A stretch of DNA of 64,000 nt from Marisediminitalea aggregata (GTDB taxonomy: Bacteria > Pseudomonadota > Gammaproteobacteria > Enterobacterales > Alteromonadaceae), in contig NZ_FQWD01000002.1 of the NCBI RefSeq assembly GCF_900129565.1, positions 740,439 through 804,438 of the forward strand. Reading direction: 5' to 3'. The translations under genes and the position numbers were made by a program. The notes beneath the pieces were generated by a model. The model saw only the letters and a program-made list of their open reading frames with translations. It was not told the origin of the DNA and ran no database searches. Below are positions 1 through 9,683 of this stretch, piece after piece (positions within the stretch are counted from its first letter, which is position 1; each line of letters opens with the position of its first letter).

Positions 1-2081
1 GAATCTAATCGTAATAGTTTAGGGTTTTCTGAGGCTTTCTCGATCAGGATATCCCGCCATTCCGCGAGGTTTTCGTAGGTGTCGCCTTGTAGCACGAACT
101 GCACTGGGCGGTTAAATCCACCGCCCCCTAGTCCGGAGCGCATAATAGCAAAAGCGCGTACATCGGGAATTACGTTAAGACGTTCGCTGATCTCATCCAT
201 GATCTCAAATGAACTGCGATCTCGCTGATCCCAAGGGACTACGCCTACAATGACAATGCCGGCACGCCCCCCCCAACCCGGAGCACGCACCAATACCCGG
301 TCCAACTCACCGGCTTCACGATATTCCATGACAATATCTTCAATCTGTTTCAGGCTGCGCGAATTACTTTCAAAACTGGCACCTTCCTGCGACTGCATGA
401 TGATAAAGAAATTACTGCGGTCCTCTTTCGGGGTAAATTCATTGGGTATACGTTCGCTAAGCTGGTAAATAGCCACAACCGCAAAAGCCAGCAACAGCAC
501 CATCATAACCGGCTGATGAATGGTTTTCCCTAAGCTCCCATGATAGCCCGACTCCAGTTTCTTAAAGCGACTATCCAGCCAGTTGCCAAATCCGGAACGC
601 TCACTCTTCTTCAACAGTATTGAGCCGAGCATTGGCGACAGGGTCAATGCCGTCACACTTGAGAATGCCACGGCAGCGGCAATAGCGAGGGCAAATTCAG
701 TGAACAAACGCCCCACATTGCCATCCAGAAATACCAGCGGTACAAATACCGATATCAGTACCAGCGTAGTCGCGATAACCGCAAAACCCACTTCCCGGGT
801 TCCTCGGTAAGCAGCCAGTAACGGCGCTTCGCCCATTTCAATGCGGCGGTGAATATTCTCCAATACCACAATAGCATCATCCACCACCAGGCCAATGGCT
901 AAAACCATGGCTAACAAGGTCAGTAAGTTGATGGAAAACCCAAGCGCCAGCATTACAATGAACGCTGCTATTAACGACACCGGCACGGTCACTGCCGGAA
1001 TCAACGTAGCACTTACATTGCCCAGGAATAAGTAAATCACCACAATGACCAGCAACATGGCGATACCCAGGGTGTTGTATACTTCTGAGATTGATTGTTC
1101 GATAAACACCGACGAGTCATAGCTCGGCACAATAAAAATGTTGTCTGGCAATGACTGTTCGATTCGGGCGATTTGCTCTCTGGCCGCACGAGCAACATCC
1201 AGCGTATTGGCCTTGGATTGCTTGATAATCCCCAGGCCAATCATATTTACGCCGTCACCACGGAACTCGGTTTCATCGTCTACCGCTGCTAGTTCGACTT
1301 TAGCCACATCCCCCAATCGTACAAGGTATCCATCGTCGCCAATGGCTACCGTTAACGCTGCAAAATCATCCGGTGTTAAGAAACTTCTGGCAACACGTAC
1401 CTCAAAGTCCCGGTTAAACGACTCTACCTGTCCGGCTGGTAGCTCCACGTTTTCAGAACGGATCACCGACTCGACGTCTGCTACCGTAACCCCGCGAGCC
1501 GCCATGGATGTTCTGTCTAACCATACTTTCATGGCGTAGGTACGGCCGCCACCAATGCGCACTCGGGCGACCCCGTTTACGATGGACAGTCTGTCGACCA
1601 GATAACGCTCAGCGTAGTCAGTTAACTCCATGGTATTTAAATTGGTACTGCGAAGGTTAAACCACATTACTGGTTGTTCGTCGGAGTTTGACTTGGACAC
1701 CTCGGGAGGATCAGCCTGATCAGGCAGGTTGTTGAGTGCACGACTGACGCGTTCACGTACATCGTTAGATGCAGCGTCGATGTCACGGGATAATTCAAAC
1801 TCGATGGTAATGTCGGAACGTCCGTTCCGGCTGGTCGACGTAATATTTTTAATTCCCTCGATACCGCTAATGCGATCTTCCAGCAACTGCGTAATGCGGG
1901 TTTCGACAATATTCGCAGATGCGCCCGGATAGTTGGTACTAATACTTACAATCGGCGGATCGATATCGGGGTATTCACGCAAAGACAGCATCGAAAAAGA
2001 CACAATGCCGAAAATAATGAGAAGCAGATTAACTACCGAGGCAAAAACCGGGCGTTTTACCGAAACGTCAGACAGCCACAT
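1..2081 (-). CDS. RND-family efflux transporter, inner-membrane pump subunit (N-terminal part, truncated by window edge)
   Basis: Reading the minus strand from the ATG at 2081 gives an uninterrupted frame to the window edge (about 693 residues). It begins MWLSDVSVKRPVFASVVNLL, the usual AcrB/MexB-type start with the first transmembrane helix. It continues with the periplasmic porter region and a block of membrane helices around residues 330-500, including the family motif LAIGLVVDDAIVVLENIHRR (about residues 390-410) with the adjacent aspartates expected of the proton relay. RND pumps of this hydrophobe/amphiphile class export drugs, detergents or metabolites using the proton gradient. The adaptor gene ends only three bases before this start, so the two are cotranscribed and probably translationally coupled. 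No outer-membrane TolC-like gene is visible. The substrate cannot be read from sequence. Confidence 0.93.
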   Translation of the reverse strand, partial: MWLSDVSVKRPVFASVVNLLLIIFGIVSFSMLSLREYPDIDPPIVSISTNYPGASANIVETRITQLLEDRISGIEGIKNITSTSRNGRSDITIEFELSRDIDAASNDVRERVSRALNNLPDQADPPEVSKSNSDEQPVMWFNLRSTNLNTMELTDYAERYLVDRLSIVNGVARVRIGGGRTYAMKVWLDRTSMAARGVTVADVESVIRSENVELPAGQVESFNRDFEVRVARSFLTPDDFAALTVAIGDDGYLVRLGDVAKVELAAVDDETEFRGDGVNMIGLGIIKQSKANTLDVARAAREQIARIEQSLPDNIFIVPSYDSSVFIEQSISEVYNTLGIAMLLVIVVIYLFLGNVSATLIPAVTVPVSLIAAFIVMLALGFSINLLTLLAMVLAIGLVVDDAIVVLENIHRRIEMGEAPLLAAYRGTREVGFAVIATTLVLISVFVPLVFLDGNVGRLFTEFALAIAAAVAFSSVTALTLSPMLGSILLKKSERSGFGNWLDSRFKKLESGYHGSLGKTIHQPVMMVLLLAFAVVAIYQLSERIPNEFTPKEDRSNFFIIMQSQEGASFESNSRSLKQIEDIVMEYREAGELDRVLVRAPGWGGRAGIVIVGVVPWDQRDRSSFEIMDEISERLNVIPDVRAFAIMRSGLGGGGFNRPVQFVLQGDTYENLAEWRDILIEKASENPKLLRLD

Positions 2082-2084
2082 CAA

Positions 2085-3152
2085 TCAGCTCTCCTGCGTT
2101 GGTTGATTTAACACCTTCACTAACGAGCCATCGCGAACCCGCAGTGTGCCTTCTGTGATGATGTGTTCACCTGATGCAAGTCCGCTCACTACCTGAACCC
2201 AGCCCGGGCGGCGCTCGCCAATCAGGATTTCACGTTCGGCCACAAGGTTGTCTTCGCCGACCACGTACACAAATTGTTTATCACCATTCGGCACCAGGGC
2301 TTCTTCAGGTACCACCAGCGTGTCAAGTACCTGCTTTTCAATGGTGACGCTCATTAACATCCCCGGACGTAAATCTGCACTGGCATTGTTGATCATTGCC
2401 CGCGCCAGAATCGACCGCGTTACCGGGTCGATACGAGAATCAATCGCCGTGATTTCGCCCATAAACTCACGACCAGGATACGCCACCGACGTCGCAGTCA
2501 CTTTTTGACCTACCGCCATACTGGCTAAATGATTTTCAGCGACGTTGAAGTCAACTTTAATAATGCTGATATCGTCCAGCGTGGTGATTTCATCGGCGGG
2601 ACGAACCAAAGAACCGACACTGACCTGACGAATGCCCAGCTTTCCGCTGAATGGCGCACGAATTTGCAGGTCGGCCAATTGCGCATTGGCTACAGCAATT
2701 TGCGCTTCCAGCGATTTAACTAATGCTTGTTGCTCATCCAGCAGTTGCTGTGACGCGGCGCTGGTCTTGGCCAGATTTTTAATCCGGGTTAGCTGGCGCT
2801 TTGCTTCGTCCAGACTGACCTGTAACTGGGCTACACGCGCCACTTCTTCAGTATCATTAAGCTGAACCAGTAATTGCCCCTGCTCGACGGTATCACCATC
2901 GTCAAACTTTACCTGAGTGACGGTATCGGTGACCTGCGCAGTGAGAGTTACAGACTCGTTGGCGTTAGCGGTGCCCAATGCGTCTATGGTAACGGGAAAC
3001 AAACGGTGCTCGACAGTGAAAACTTTCACAGGTGTGGCGCGCTGTGCAACCGCTTGCGCAACGTTGTCTTCAGGCCAGTTTAAAAACGCTAATAAACCTA
3101 TCATCAAGACAACACCGAAGAGTAACGGTGACAGCTTTTTACCCATTGCCAT
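2085..3152 (-). CDS. RND efflux periplasmic adaptor (membrane fusion protein)
   Basis: This is the HlyD/AcrA-type adaptor that bridges the inner-membrane pump and an outer-membrane channel. An N-terminal hydrophobic helix (KLSPLLFGVVLMIGLLAFL) serves as anchor or signal. It is followed by a lipoyl/barrel-sandwich half, an alpha-helical hairpin (Q/A/L-rich, roughly residues 95-150), the second lipoyl half (IRAPFSGKLGIRQVSVGSLV) and beta-barrel and membrane-proximal domains (VVPEEALVPNGDKQFVYVV). The frame stays open to 3200, but the ATG at 3152 is preferred (the ATG at 3146 is also possible). It is preceded by AGGG and starts directly before the hydrophobic segment; the upstream extension looks non-coding. 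It is followed at once by the pump gene. About 355 residues is a normal length for the family. Confidence 0.92.
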   Translation of the reverse strand: MAMGKKLSPLLFGVVLMIGLLAFLNWPEDNVAQAVAQRATPVKVFTVEHRLFPVTIDALGTANANESVTLTAQVTDTVTQVKFDDGDTVEQGQLLVQLNDTEEVARVAQLQVSLDEAKRQLTRIKNLAKTSAASQQLLDEQQALVKSLEAQIAVANAQLADLQIRAPFSGKLGIRQVSVGSLVRPADEITTLDDISIIKVDFNVAENHLASMAVGQKVTATSVAYPGREFMGEITAIDSRIDPVTRSILARAMINNASADLRPGMLMSVTIEKQVLDTLVVPEEALVPNGDKQFVYVVGEDNLVAEREILIGERRPGWVQVVSGLASGEHIITEGTLRVRDGSLVKVLNQPTQES

Positions 3153-3214
3153 AATAAACCCTGTTATACTGCACCCTCGCTGGCACGTAGCCATGGGCAC
3201 CTGTTGTTAAAAAC

Positions 3215-3769
3215 ATGCAAAATCACTTACTAATTCTACCGAAACATCAGAATCGCGGATCGCTTTTAACAGCGTTTTTCGTAGTTTTAACGCTTTTCGG
3301 CTGCACGCCCTCCTCGCCTTCCGCACCATTTTGCCGAACGGCGGCGGAATCGCTCACCATCGATTCGACAGCGACAGGTGCTGCGTGTCTTGTAAGGACT
3401 GAAGGTTACGTCTTGCTCATTCGTCATCGTTTAACCGGAAAGCTGGACTTTCCGGCAGGCGGTCGCAACGAAGGTGAGTCACTTCAGTGCACAGCGCACC
3501 GTGAAGCCTGGGAAGAAACCGGGTTCAATGTTGAAGTTGGCGAACAACTCGCAACAACGGCATCTGGTATGCCCATCTTTAACTGTATCGCAGACGAATC
3601 ACTTGCCCGCCTGCCAGCCACATTCGACGCACCGGACTGGGCCGCTCTGGAAGTCATTCAGCTTGAAAAGACCGACCCTTTTCTACTGAACAAGAACGCC
3701 CTGCGTTTTGCCGATGACCTTATCCCCTTGCGCGATGCCTATGTAAAAGCGGGCAAACAAGCCAAGTAA
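3215..3769 (+). CDS. Nudix hydrolase with N-terminal export signal (probable lipoprotein)
   Basis: A perfect Nudix box lies at about residues 82-104: G-x5-E-x7-REAWEETGF, with the glutamates that bind Mg2+ for cleaving nucleoside diphosphates linked to another moiety. Unusually, the protein opens with a basic stretch, a hydrophobic helix (LLTAFFVVLTLFGC) and a cysteine in a lipobox-like context (L-F-G-C), followed by a Ser/Pro-rich linker. That suggests export and lipid anchoring, whereas most Nudix enzymes are cytoplasmic. Five further cysteines occur in the domain. It is divergent from the efflux adaptor, with about 60 bases between starts. The Nudix fold is secure. Substrate is unknown, and export is an inference from the N-terminus. 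Confidence 0.85.
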   Translation: MQNHLLILPKHQNRGSLLTAFFVVLTLFGCTPSSPSAPFCRTAAESLTIDSTATGAACLVRTEGYVLLIRHRLTGKLDFPAGGRNEGESLQCTAHREAWEETGFNVEVGEQLATTASGMPIFNCIADESLARLPATFDAPDWAALEVIQLEKTDPFLLNKNALRFADDLIPLRDAYVKAGKQAK

Positions 3770-3997
3770 GCTCAATAACGCCGCCATAGTAACTTTGCTC
3801 TGGCGCAAACTTTTGACACTTAACCGGTGATTATTTGTGATCCGGCTGTACATTTTTCTGGTAGCACTTCTACAATTAAAACACCTGTTTATATTTACCT
3901 ACATCACGCTTGATCGAACGGGATCACAATGCTGCGTGCTTTCGCACATTGTTATCGCTACATCAGGGGTTAAATCGGTTCACATTAGGAGAAGGCT

Positions 3998-5758
3998 ATG
4001 CCTGGCTACATTCCACCACTAGCAGACTTTGGTTTTTTACTGCGCGACTGGTTAACGATAAATGAACACTATGCGGCTCTGGGGTTAGAAGACTTTGATG
4101 CAGACCTCGCGATGGAAGTTGTGGAACAAGGCGGTAAATTTGCTGCCGATGTCGTGGCCCCGTTAAACCGGGAAGGCGATGAACAAGGTTGTCGTCTGGC
4201 TGACGGTAAAGTGACTACACCAGAGGGCTTTGCAGCGGCGTATCACAGCTACGTCGAGAATGGCTGGAACGCCATGTTAGGCGACGTTAATTACGGTGGA
4301 CAAGGCTTACCCTACTCGATGGCAGTGCCGGTTCACGAAATGTTGAATTCCGCCAACCTGAGTTGGCGCCTGACGACTATGTTAACCGAAAGTGCCGTGC
4401 TGGCGATTAGCAAACACGCCAGTGAATCACTAAAAGCAACCTACCTCGAGAAGCTGGTAACCGGTGAATGGACAGGTACCATGAACCTGACGGAACCGCA
4501 CGCAGGCACAGACTTAAGCTTGCTGTCTACCAAAGCCGAACCCAATGATGACGGCAGCTTTACCATTACCGGAAGCAAAATCTTTATCACGGCCGGAGAC
4601 CATGACTGGACCGATAATATTATTCATATGGTCTTGGCCAGACTTCCGGATGCCCCACCGGGCGTTAAAGGGATCAGTTTGTTTCTGGTGCCTAAATTTT
4701 TGCTCGACGCCGATAACAACCCTGACAAACCCAACGCACTGGGCCCCAGTGCCATTGAGAAAAAGATGGGTATCAAGGCCAGCCCCACCTGTGTAATGAA
4801 CTTTGACGGTGCTACCGGCTGGCTGATTGGCGAAGCTAATCAGGGCCTCGCGTGTATGTTTACCATGATGAACGATGCGCGTTTTCAGGTTGGACTGGAA
4901 GGCCTGGGCGCCACAGAAGCCGCCTTTCAGGGCGCGTTGACCTATGCACGGGAACGCCTTCAATCGCGAGCCCCTCAGGGTGTCCAGCAACCAGACGACA
5001 AAGCCGATGCAATCATTCATCAACCTGATGTTGCGCGTATGCTGCTAACACAAAAAGCCTTTGCAGAGGGCTGCCGCGCTCTGGCTATGCTATATGCGAA
5101 ATACATGGATATTGCACACCTCGCAGACGATGAGCGTCGTGACGAGGCAGAAGCCATACTACAGTTCTTAACCCCGGTGTGTAAGGCGTTCATGACTGAC
5201 ACAGGACTAGAGTCTACTAGTCTGGGGATTCAGGTATTTGGCGGCCATGGCTACATTCGTGAGTGGGGCATGGAGCAACTTATGCGTGATGTGCGCATTG
5301 CCATGCTGTACGAGGGAACCAATGGTATTCAGGCACTGGATTTAATTGGTAGAAAACTGACCCGTGACAAGCAAGGTATGCTGGACACCACCTATCGCGC
5401 TCTCGATACTCTGGTGCACGATATTGAACAACCACTGACCAAACAAGCAGCCGAACAGTTGCTGAATGATTGGTATATAACGTCGCAGGCCGTTAAGGAT
5501 TTTGATGCGGTCAATGCCGCCAGCGGCGCGTGTGACTATCTGCATTACACGGGTTATGCCTTGCTTGGCGTACTGTGGTATTCCATGGCAGATGCAGCCA
5601 GCCGCTGTGATAACCCCAACATTGCACAAGGTAAACAGAAAACCTGCAAGTTTTATATCGAGCGCTTGTTACCGCGTATGCAGGGGCACAAAGCCGCGCT
5701 GTTTTCCGGCGCGTCGAACTTGCTGGATATCAGCGGAAGTGAATTCGACTATTTGTAA
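3998..5758 (+). CDS. Acyl-CoA dehydrogenase, long form with C-terminal extension (DmdC/AcdA-like)
   Basis: The protein has 586 residues, longer than classic acyl-CoA dehydrogenases (about 380-400). It matches the architecture with an extra N-terminal segment and an extra C-terminal domain that is found in the 3-methylmercaptopropionyl-CoA dehydrogenase (DmdC) group and in many uncharacterised enzymes. Visible family signatures are TMNLTEPHAGTDLS (FAD/substrate region, about residues 165-178), QVFGGHGYIREWGMEQLMRD and YEGTNGIQALDLIGRKL, whose glutamate is the expected catalytic base. It should be a cytoplasmic FAD enzyme oxidising an acyl-CoA to the enoyl-CoA and passing electrons to ETF. The start has a good site (AGGAGAAGGC, then ATG). 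It is monocistronic and ends at a strong terminator. Whether it acts on DMSP-derived or fatty acyl-CoA cannot be decided here. Confidence 0.9.
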   Translation: MPGYIPPLADFGFLLRDWLTINEHYAALGLEDFDADLAMEVVEQGGKFAADVVAPLNREGDEQGCRLADGKVTTPEGFAAAYHSYVENGWNAMLGDVNYGGQGLPYSMAVPVHEMLNSANLSWRLTTMLTESAVLAISKHASESLKATYLEKLVTGEWTGTMNLTEPHAGTDLSLLSTKAEPNDDGSFTITGSKIFITAGDHDWTDNIIHMVLARLPDAPPGVKGISLFLVPKFLLDADNNPDKPNALGPSAIEKKMGIKASPTCVMNFDGATGWLIGEANQGLACMFTMMNDARFQVGLEGLGATEAAFQGALTYARERLQSRAPQGVQQPDDKADAIIHQPDVARMLLTQKAFAEGCRALAMLYAKYMDIAHLADDERRDEAEAILQFLTPVCKAFMTDTGLESTSLGIQVFGGHGYIREWGMEQLMRDVRIAMLYEGTNGIQALDLIGRKLTRDKQGMLDTTYRALDTLVHDIEQPLTKQAAEQLLNDWYITSQAVKDFDAVNAASGACDYLHYTGYALLGVLWYSMADAASRCDNPNIAQGKQKTCKFYIERLLPRMQGHKAALFSGASNLLDISGSEFDYL

Positions 5759-5820
5759 ATCTGCCGATGTGCTGACTAGTCATCGTTAGCACCAACGGCG
5801 CATATCGAAGCAGAAATAAA

Positions 5821-5850
5821 AAAGCCGCTCATTTAACAATGAGCGGCTTT
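5821..5850. terminator. Bidirectional rho-independent terminator
   Basis: The arms AAAGCCGCTCATT and AATGAGCGGCTTT flank a four-base loop. A-runs on the left and T-runs on the right let it serve both the acyl-CoA dehydrogenase (plus) and the nuclease (minus), which converge here. Confidence 0.9.
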
Positions 5851-5874
5851 TTGTTGCGTATTAATCAGTGTTAG

Positions 5875-8800
5875 TTATCTCACTGCACAACGAGCACGTG
5901 TGCAGCTGCGACGCAGTAGTAACCCGTCAACAATATTCACAACACCGTCGCCGTTTATGTCGTTCGCAGCATCGAACGGCTTTCTGGTCAGAATGGCACG
6001 CATGATCAGAATAAAGTCCATGCGGTCAATGTCACCATCGCCATCCAAATCGCCCTTCAGTACCGAAGACAGCGACAGGCCGATAAGCAGCGGATCGTGG
6101 TCAGACGTACGGTAGGGTGTGGTTCCGTCGAAGATATCTGTCGGACGGCCGAAGTCAGTGTTGTAATCCAACGCGTCGGCTTCGTCTGAGTTGATATTCC
6201 ACGAGGTTGCACCGGTGATTTGATCCATGAGTGAGGCTGACGCCAGACCATGGTCCAGATTTCCTGCGAAACCGTCGAACACGTAAGAATAATGAGCTTC
6301 ACCACCCGTTACATTGGTATAACCGTTAGACGTTAACTCAACAATCGGATCTTCCATGCTGTAGGCATTCAGGTCACCGATGATCAGGATGTCATCATCG
6401 CTTACCCCTGTTGGATACGTGGCTAACCACTTGTGAAGTGCTTCAGCAGCCTGAGTACGACGCTCATTCCAGTTACCCGCACCATCATTCGCATCGGCGT
6501 TACCACCTGAACCAGAACCGCCTTTAGATTTAAAGTGGTTAACTGACACAGTGAACACTTCCGACGTCGCTTTCTCCGTGAAGCTCACAGTCAAGCTTGG
6601 GCGGCTGGTTGATGAACCGTCAAATACAGGCGCGTAATCACTTAATCCCAAACCAGCCAGTTGGCTGTCGTCAAGGATTGCAATGCTGCTGCCAGCAGTG
6701 ACTTCTACCGTGTCAGCACAGTAAAGGAAGCCGACTGCAATCGCATCAGTACCAACGCGCTGCTGCGGGTCAACATACTGGTAATCACTACAGGCGGAGC
6801 CCGCTTGATTCAATGCGTTAACCAGCGACGCCATTGCGCTGTTCTGACCTTCAACAATGTCATTCTCAATTTCAATCACGCCCAGTACGTCAGCATCCAA
6901 CGCCGTAATTGCAGTGACTGTTTTCTGTAATTGACGATCGTACTCTTCGGTGTTGTCAGCGCCGCGACAGTCACCCGTACCGCCACCCAGGTAACAGCTG
7001 TTGCCGAAGGTGTTGAAGAAGTTCAGCAGGTTAAAGCTTGCAACCTGAATCGAACCACCCACATCCGGACGGTCTTTGCGAGACTCTGGACGCGTAAACA
7101 CTGGCTCAACAGTCGGCATCAGACGATACATTTCATCACCTGAACCGCCGCTACCACGACGATAGCTGATGACACCAGTCAGGTTGGTAACTTCATCACT
7201 CATTCGCACGGTATTGGCTGTTGACAAGCCAGGCGCCGGGAAGCGGATGGGCGATGGATTCTGAATACTAAAGCCATCATCCAACATCAGACGATTCGCT
7301 GCAGCGGACGCAACGTAAGCAGCATAACCTTCTACCGACGGTGTCATAATTTCAGTGTATTGCACCTGACGACCTTCACTGCTCAGCAGGATTTCACCGA
7401 AGCGATCCAGATTGAAAAGCTCGGTAACGGCAAGGGTTTGCGCGAACATAACCTGCATACCTTCGTAAGCTTCCAGGTCTGCTATGGCTTCACCACCAGA
7501 GTTGGTAGTCGTCGCCAGAGGCAAGGTTACGATAGCTGGTGAAGGCAACGCATTGCCCGAGGACACAACCTGCACAGAACCAGACTGCACATCCAGTTGG
7601 GTGTCGCCAAAGTATTCGTCGACTGTACCTACCAGATAAACTTTATCGCCCACAGCCACGTCAACTGCTGGAGAGCTACCGTCAAATACGAACAAGCCTT
7701 CCGACGTTGATGAATCTGCATCGGCATCCGCATCTTCTTCCTGAACGAAGAAGCCGCGTAAATCGCCATCTGTGCCGCTGCCACTTTGATGGTCTGCCAC
7801 AACAATGGCCTCAATAGCGACTTGGGCGTTGATCAGAGGACTTGACGAACCACTGCCCTGCACTTCACTGATTTTAACCAACGTAACTTCACCGCCAGTA
7901 CCGCCGTCACCACCGTCGTTGCCACCACAAGTCGCACCAACTGACGCATCAAAGGTTTGACCCGCGTTAATTTCTCCTGGTGAAGACGTTGCCGGACCAC
8001 TCCATGAGAAGTGACAGACTTCACTGCCGGTGCCAGTTAACTGAACAGACTCGGTGGACAGTGTTGAGCCCGTTTCTGCAACACCAATATCGGTAGCAGT
8101 CACACCAGACGCGCTTCCGCCTGTCGCGGTCAGTTCGCCTTCATAGCTAATGAAATCGATTAACTCGCCGTTGTAACTCAGTGCGACGCCATCAGGTGCA
8201 CCGTTTTGAATACCGGAAATATACTCGGCAACAGTTCCAAAACCACCAGCTTGCTCCGGGATTGTGCCAGACAGCGCAACAGTTTTATAAACACCGCCAC
8301 CGTTACCATTGTATAACTCAATGCTAACACCGGTCAGGTCAGTGCCCGCAGGACCCGCGATCTCAACAAATTCACCCACATCCGAACTGGCATTATCGTA
8401 ATGCAGCTCGTTAATGAATAGTTTAGCCACATCACCCGTGCCCGGAGTTGGTTCTTCTGGCTCTTCAGGTTCTTCTGGCGTTCCGCCGCCTACACCTTCG
8501 AAAGTTTGCGAAGCATTGGTGTTGTCTGGCGTTTCACCACCGGCGATCCAGGTAAAGTCGCTGTAACGCGTACCAGTACCACTCAATTGCAAAGACTGAC
8601 CAATCGCTGTTGAAGAGGTTTCCGCGATACCAATATCAGTACTGTCTGTACCCACGGCGGCACCCGCAGTTGCACTCACTACCCCTTCGTAACTCAGGAA
8701 CTGAATAACTTCGCCAGTTGCTGACACCAGAGCCATGCCGTCTGGCGCCCCGTTTTGAATAGAGCTCGGATAGTAAGCAATAGTGCCGAACCCATTGCCG

Positions 8801-9522
8801 TTGTCTGGCAGTGCACCCGACAACACGATGGTGTTATAAACTGTGCCGTTGCTGCCGTTATATAATTCAATGGTCATCCCGGTCAGGTCTAAACCTGCAG
8901 TCCCGGCGATTTCGATGAACTCACCGACATCGCCGCCTGCGTTGTCGTAATGAATTTCATTAAAAAAGACAACTTCATTACCCGTAAAAGTTTGACCTTC
9001 GTTAACAGCATCTTTTGTAGCCGTGGTAAATGCCTGCCAGGTAAAATCGCTGTATTGGGCGCCGGTTCCGGTTAACTGCAGCGACGCACCTGCCGGCGTG
9101 CTGCTGGACTGGCTAACACCAATGTCCACACTGGTAAGTCCGGCTAAAACACCTGCCGTTGCGGTAAAGCTACCTTCGTAACTTAAGAACTGAATAACAT
9201 TACTGCTGGCATCGACCAGCGCAACACCATCCGGGGCGCCGTTCTGAATACCAGACACGTCGATTGCATAGGTACCAAAACCGTTGCCCATATCAGCAAC
9301 CAAACCAACCAGTTCACGGCTGTTGTATTGCGTACCATTGCTACCATTATAAAAGAGCACTTTGTAGCCGGTTAAGTCGGTACCAGCAGGCGCTACGACT
9401 TCGACGAACTCGCCAACGTCGCCACCTGAATTGTCGTAATGAAGTTCATTGATGAAGATATCGGTTGCGAAAACCTGTGACGCCCACATCGCGCTGATGA
9501 GAGCGGGATACTTTATTTTCAT
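5875..9522 (-). CDS. ExeM/NucH-type secreted endonuclease with three lamin-tail-like repeats and a dockerin-like C-terminus
   Basis: This is a 1215-residue exported protein. The ATG at 9522 is chosen because AAGGA lies seven bases upstream and a signal peptide (MKIKYPALISAMWASQVFA) follows. Three lamin-tail-like repeats begin near residues 27, 187 and 370, each with a FINELHYDN-type opening and GEFVE/IEIAG. A PEEPEEPEEPTPG linker lies near 350. An OB-fold segment starts near 550 (KISEVQGSGSSSP), and an endonuclease/exonuclease/phosphatase domain runs from about 827 (SFNLLNFFNTFGN, VIEIEND, IIGDLNAY, TSDHDPLL). The end, from about 1155, carries two calcium-loop repeats (DLDGDGDIDRMDF and DINGDGVVNIVDG) typical of type I dockerins. 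ExeM/NucH relatives degrade extracellular DNA. The gene stands alone with a long leader containing dyad sites. Nuclease identity is firm; the role of the dockerin-like end is open. Confidence 0.9.
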   Translation of the reverse strand: MKIKYPALISAMWASQVFATDIFINELHYDNSGGDVGEFVEVVAPAGTDLTGYKVLFYNGSNGTQYNSRELVGLVADMGNGFGTYAIDVSGIQNGAPDGVALVDASSNVIQFLSYEGSFTATAGVLAGLTSVDIGVSQSSSTPAGASLQLTGTGAQYSDFTWQAFTTATKDAVNEGQTFTGNEVVFFNEIHYDNAGGDVGEFIEIAGTAGLDLTGMTIELYNGSNGTVYNTIVLSGALPDNGNGFGTIAYYPSSIQNGAPDGMALVSATGEVIQFLSYEGVVSATAGAAVGTDSTDIGIAETSSTAIGQSLQLSGTGTRYSDFTWIAGGETPDNTNASQTFEGVGGGTPEEPEEPEEPTPGTGDVAKLFINELHYDNASSDVGEFVEIAGPAGTDLTGVSIELYNGNGGGVYKTVALSGTIPEQAGGFGTVAEYISGIQNGAPDGVALSYNGELIDFISYEGELTATGGSASGVTATDIGVAETGSTLSTESVQLTGTGSEVCHFSWSGPATSSPGEINAGQTFDASVGATCGGNDGGDGGTGGEVTLVKISEVQGSGSSSPLINAQVAIEAIVVADHQSGSGTDGDLRGFFVQEEDADADADSSTSEGLFVFDGSSPAVDVAVGDKVYLVGTVDEYFGDTQLDVQSGSVQVVSSGNALPSPAIVTLPLATTTNSGGEAIADLEAYEGMQVMFAQTLAVTELFNLDRFGEILLSSEGRQVQYTEIMTPSVEGYAAYVASAAANRLMLDDGFSIQNPSPIRFPAPGLSTANTVRMSDEVTNLTGVISYRRGSGGSGDEMYRLMPTVEPVFTRPESRKDRPDVGGSIQVASFNLLNFFNTFGNSCYLGGGTGDCRGADNTEEYDRQLQKTVTAITALDADVLGVIEIENDIVEGQNSAMASLVNALNQAGSACSDYQYVDPQQRVGTDAIAVGFLYCADTVEVTAGSSIAILDDSQLAGLGLSDYAPVFDGSSTSRPSLTVSFTEKATSEVFTVSVNHFKSKGGSGSGGNADANDGAGNWNERRTQAAEALHKWLATYPTGVSDDDILIIGDLNAYSMEDPIVELTSNGYTNVTGGEAHYSYVFDGFAGNLDHGLASASLMDQITGATSWNINSDEADALDYNTDFGRPTDIFDGTTPYRTSDHDPLLIGLSLSSVLKGDLDGDGDIDRMDFILIMRAILTRKPFDAANDINGDGVVNIVDGLLLRRSCTRARCAVR

Positions 9523-9683
9523 TGTTGTTCCTTGGAAGCCAGTTATCCTAATTCTTATCGTTAGGTGTGTGTGTTTCGGGCCTGTAAAATTATCAGCAGC
9601 AAGTGACAACATTGTGACACCTGTACTAATGGTACAAGTTAAGAGATTTTCCCTTATCTATCAATTATTAGTATTTGTAAACG

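Noticed and set aside
3813..3840. TTGACA as -35 of an acyl-CoA dehydrogenase promoter
   Set aside because: No convincing -10 at the right spacing, so the promoter was not called.
3837..4022. Hydrophobic 61-residue frame upstream of the acyl-CoA dehydrogenase
   Set aside because: No ribosome site, runs into the start of the next gene, and the composition fits random AT-rich intergenic DNA.
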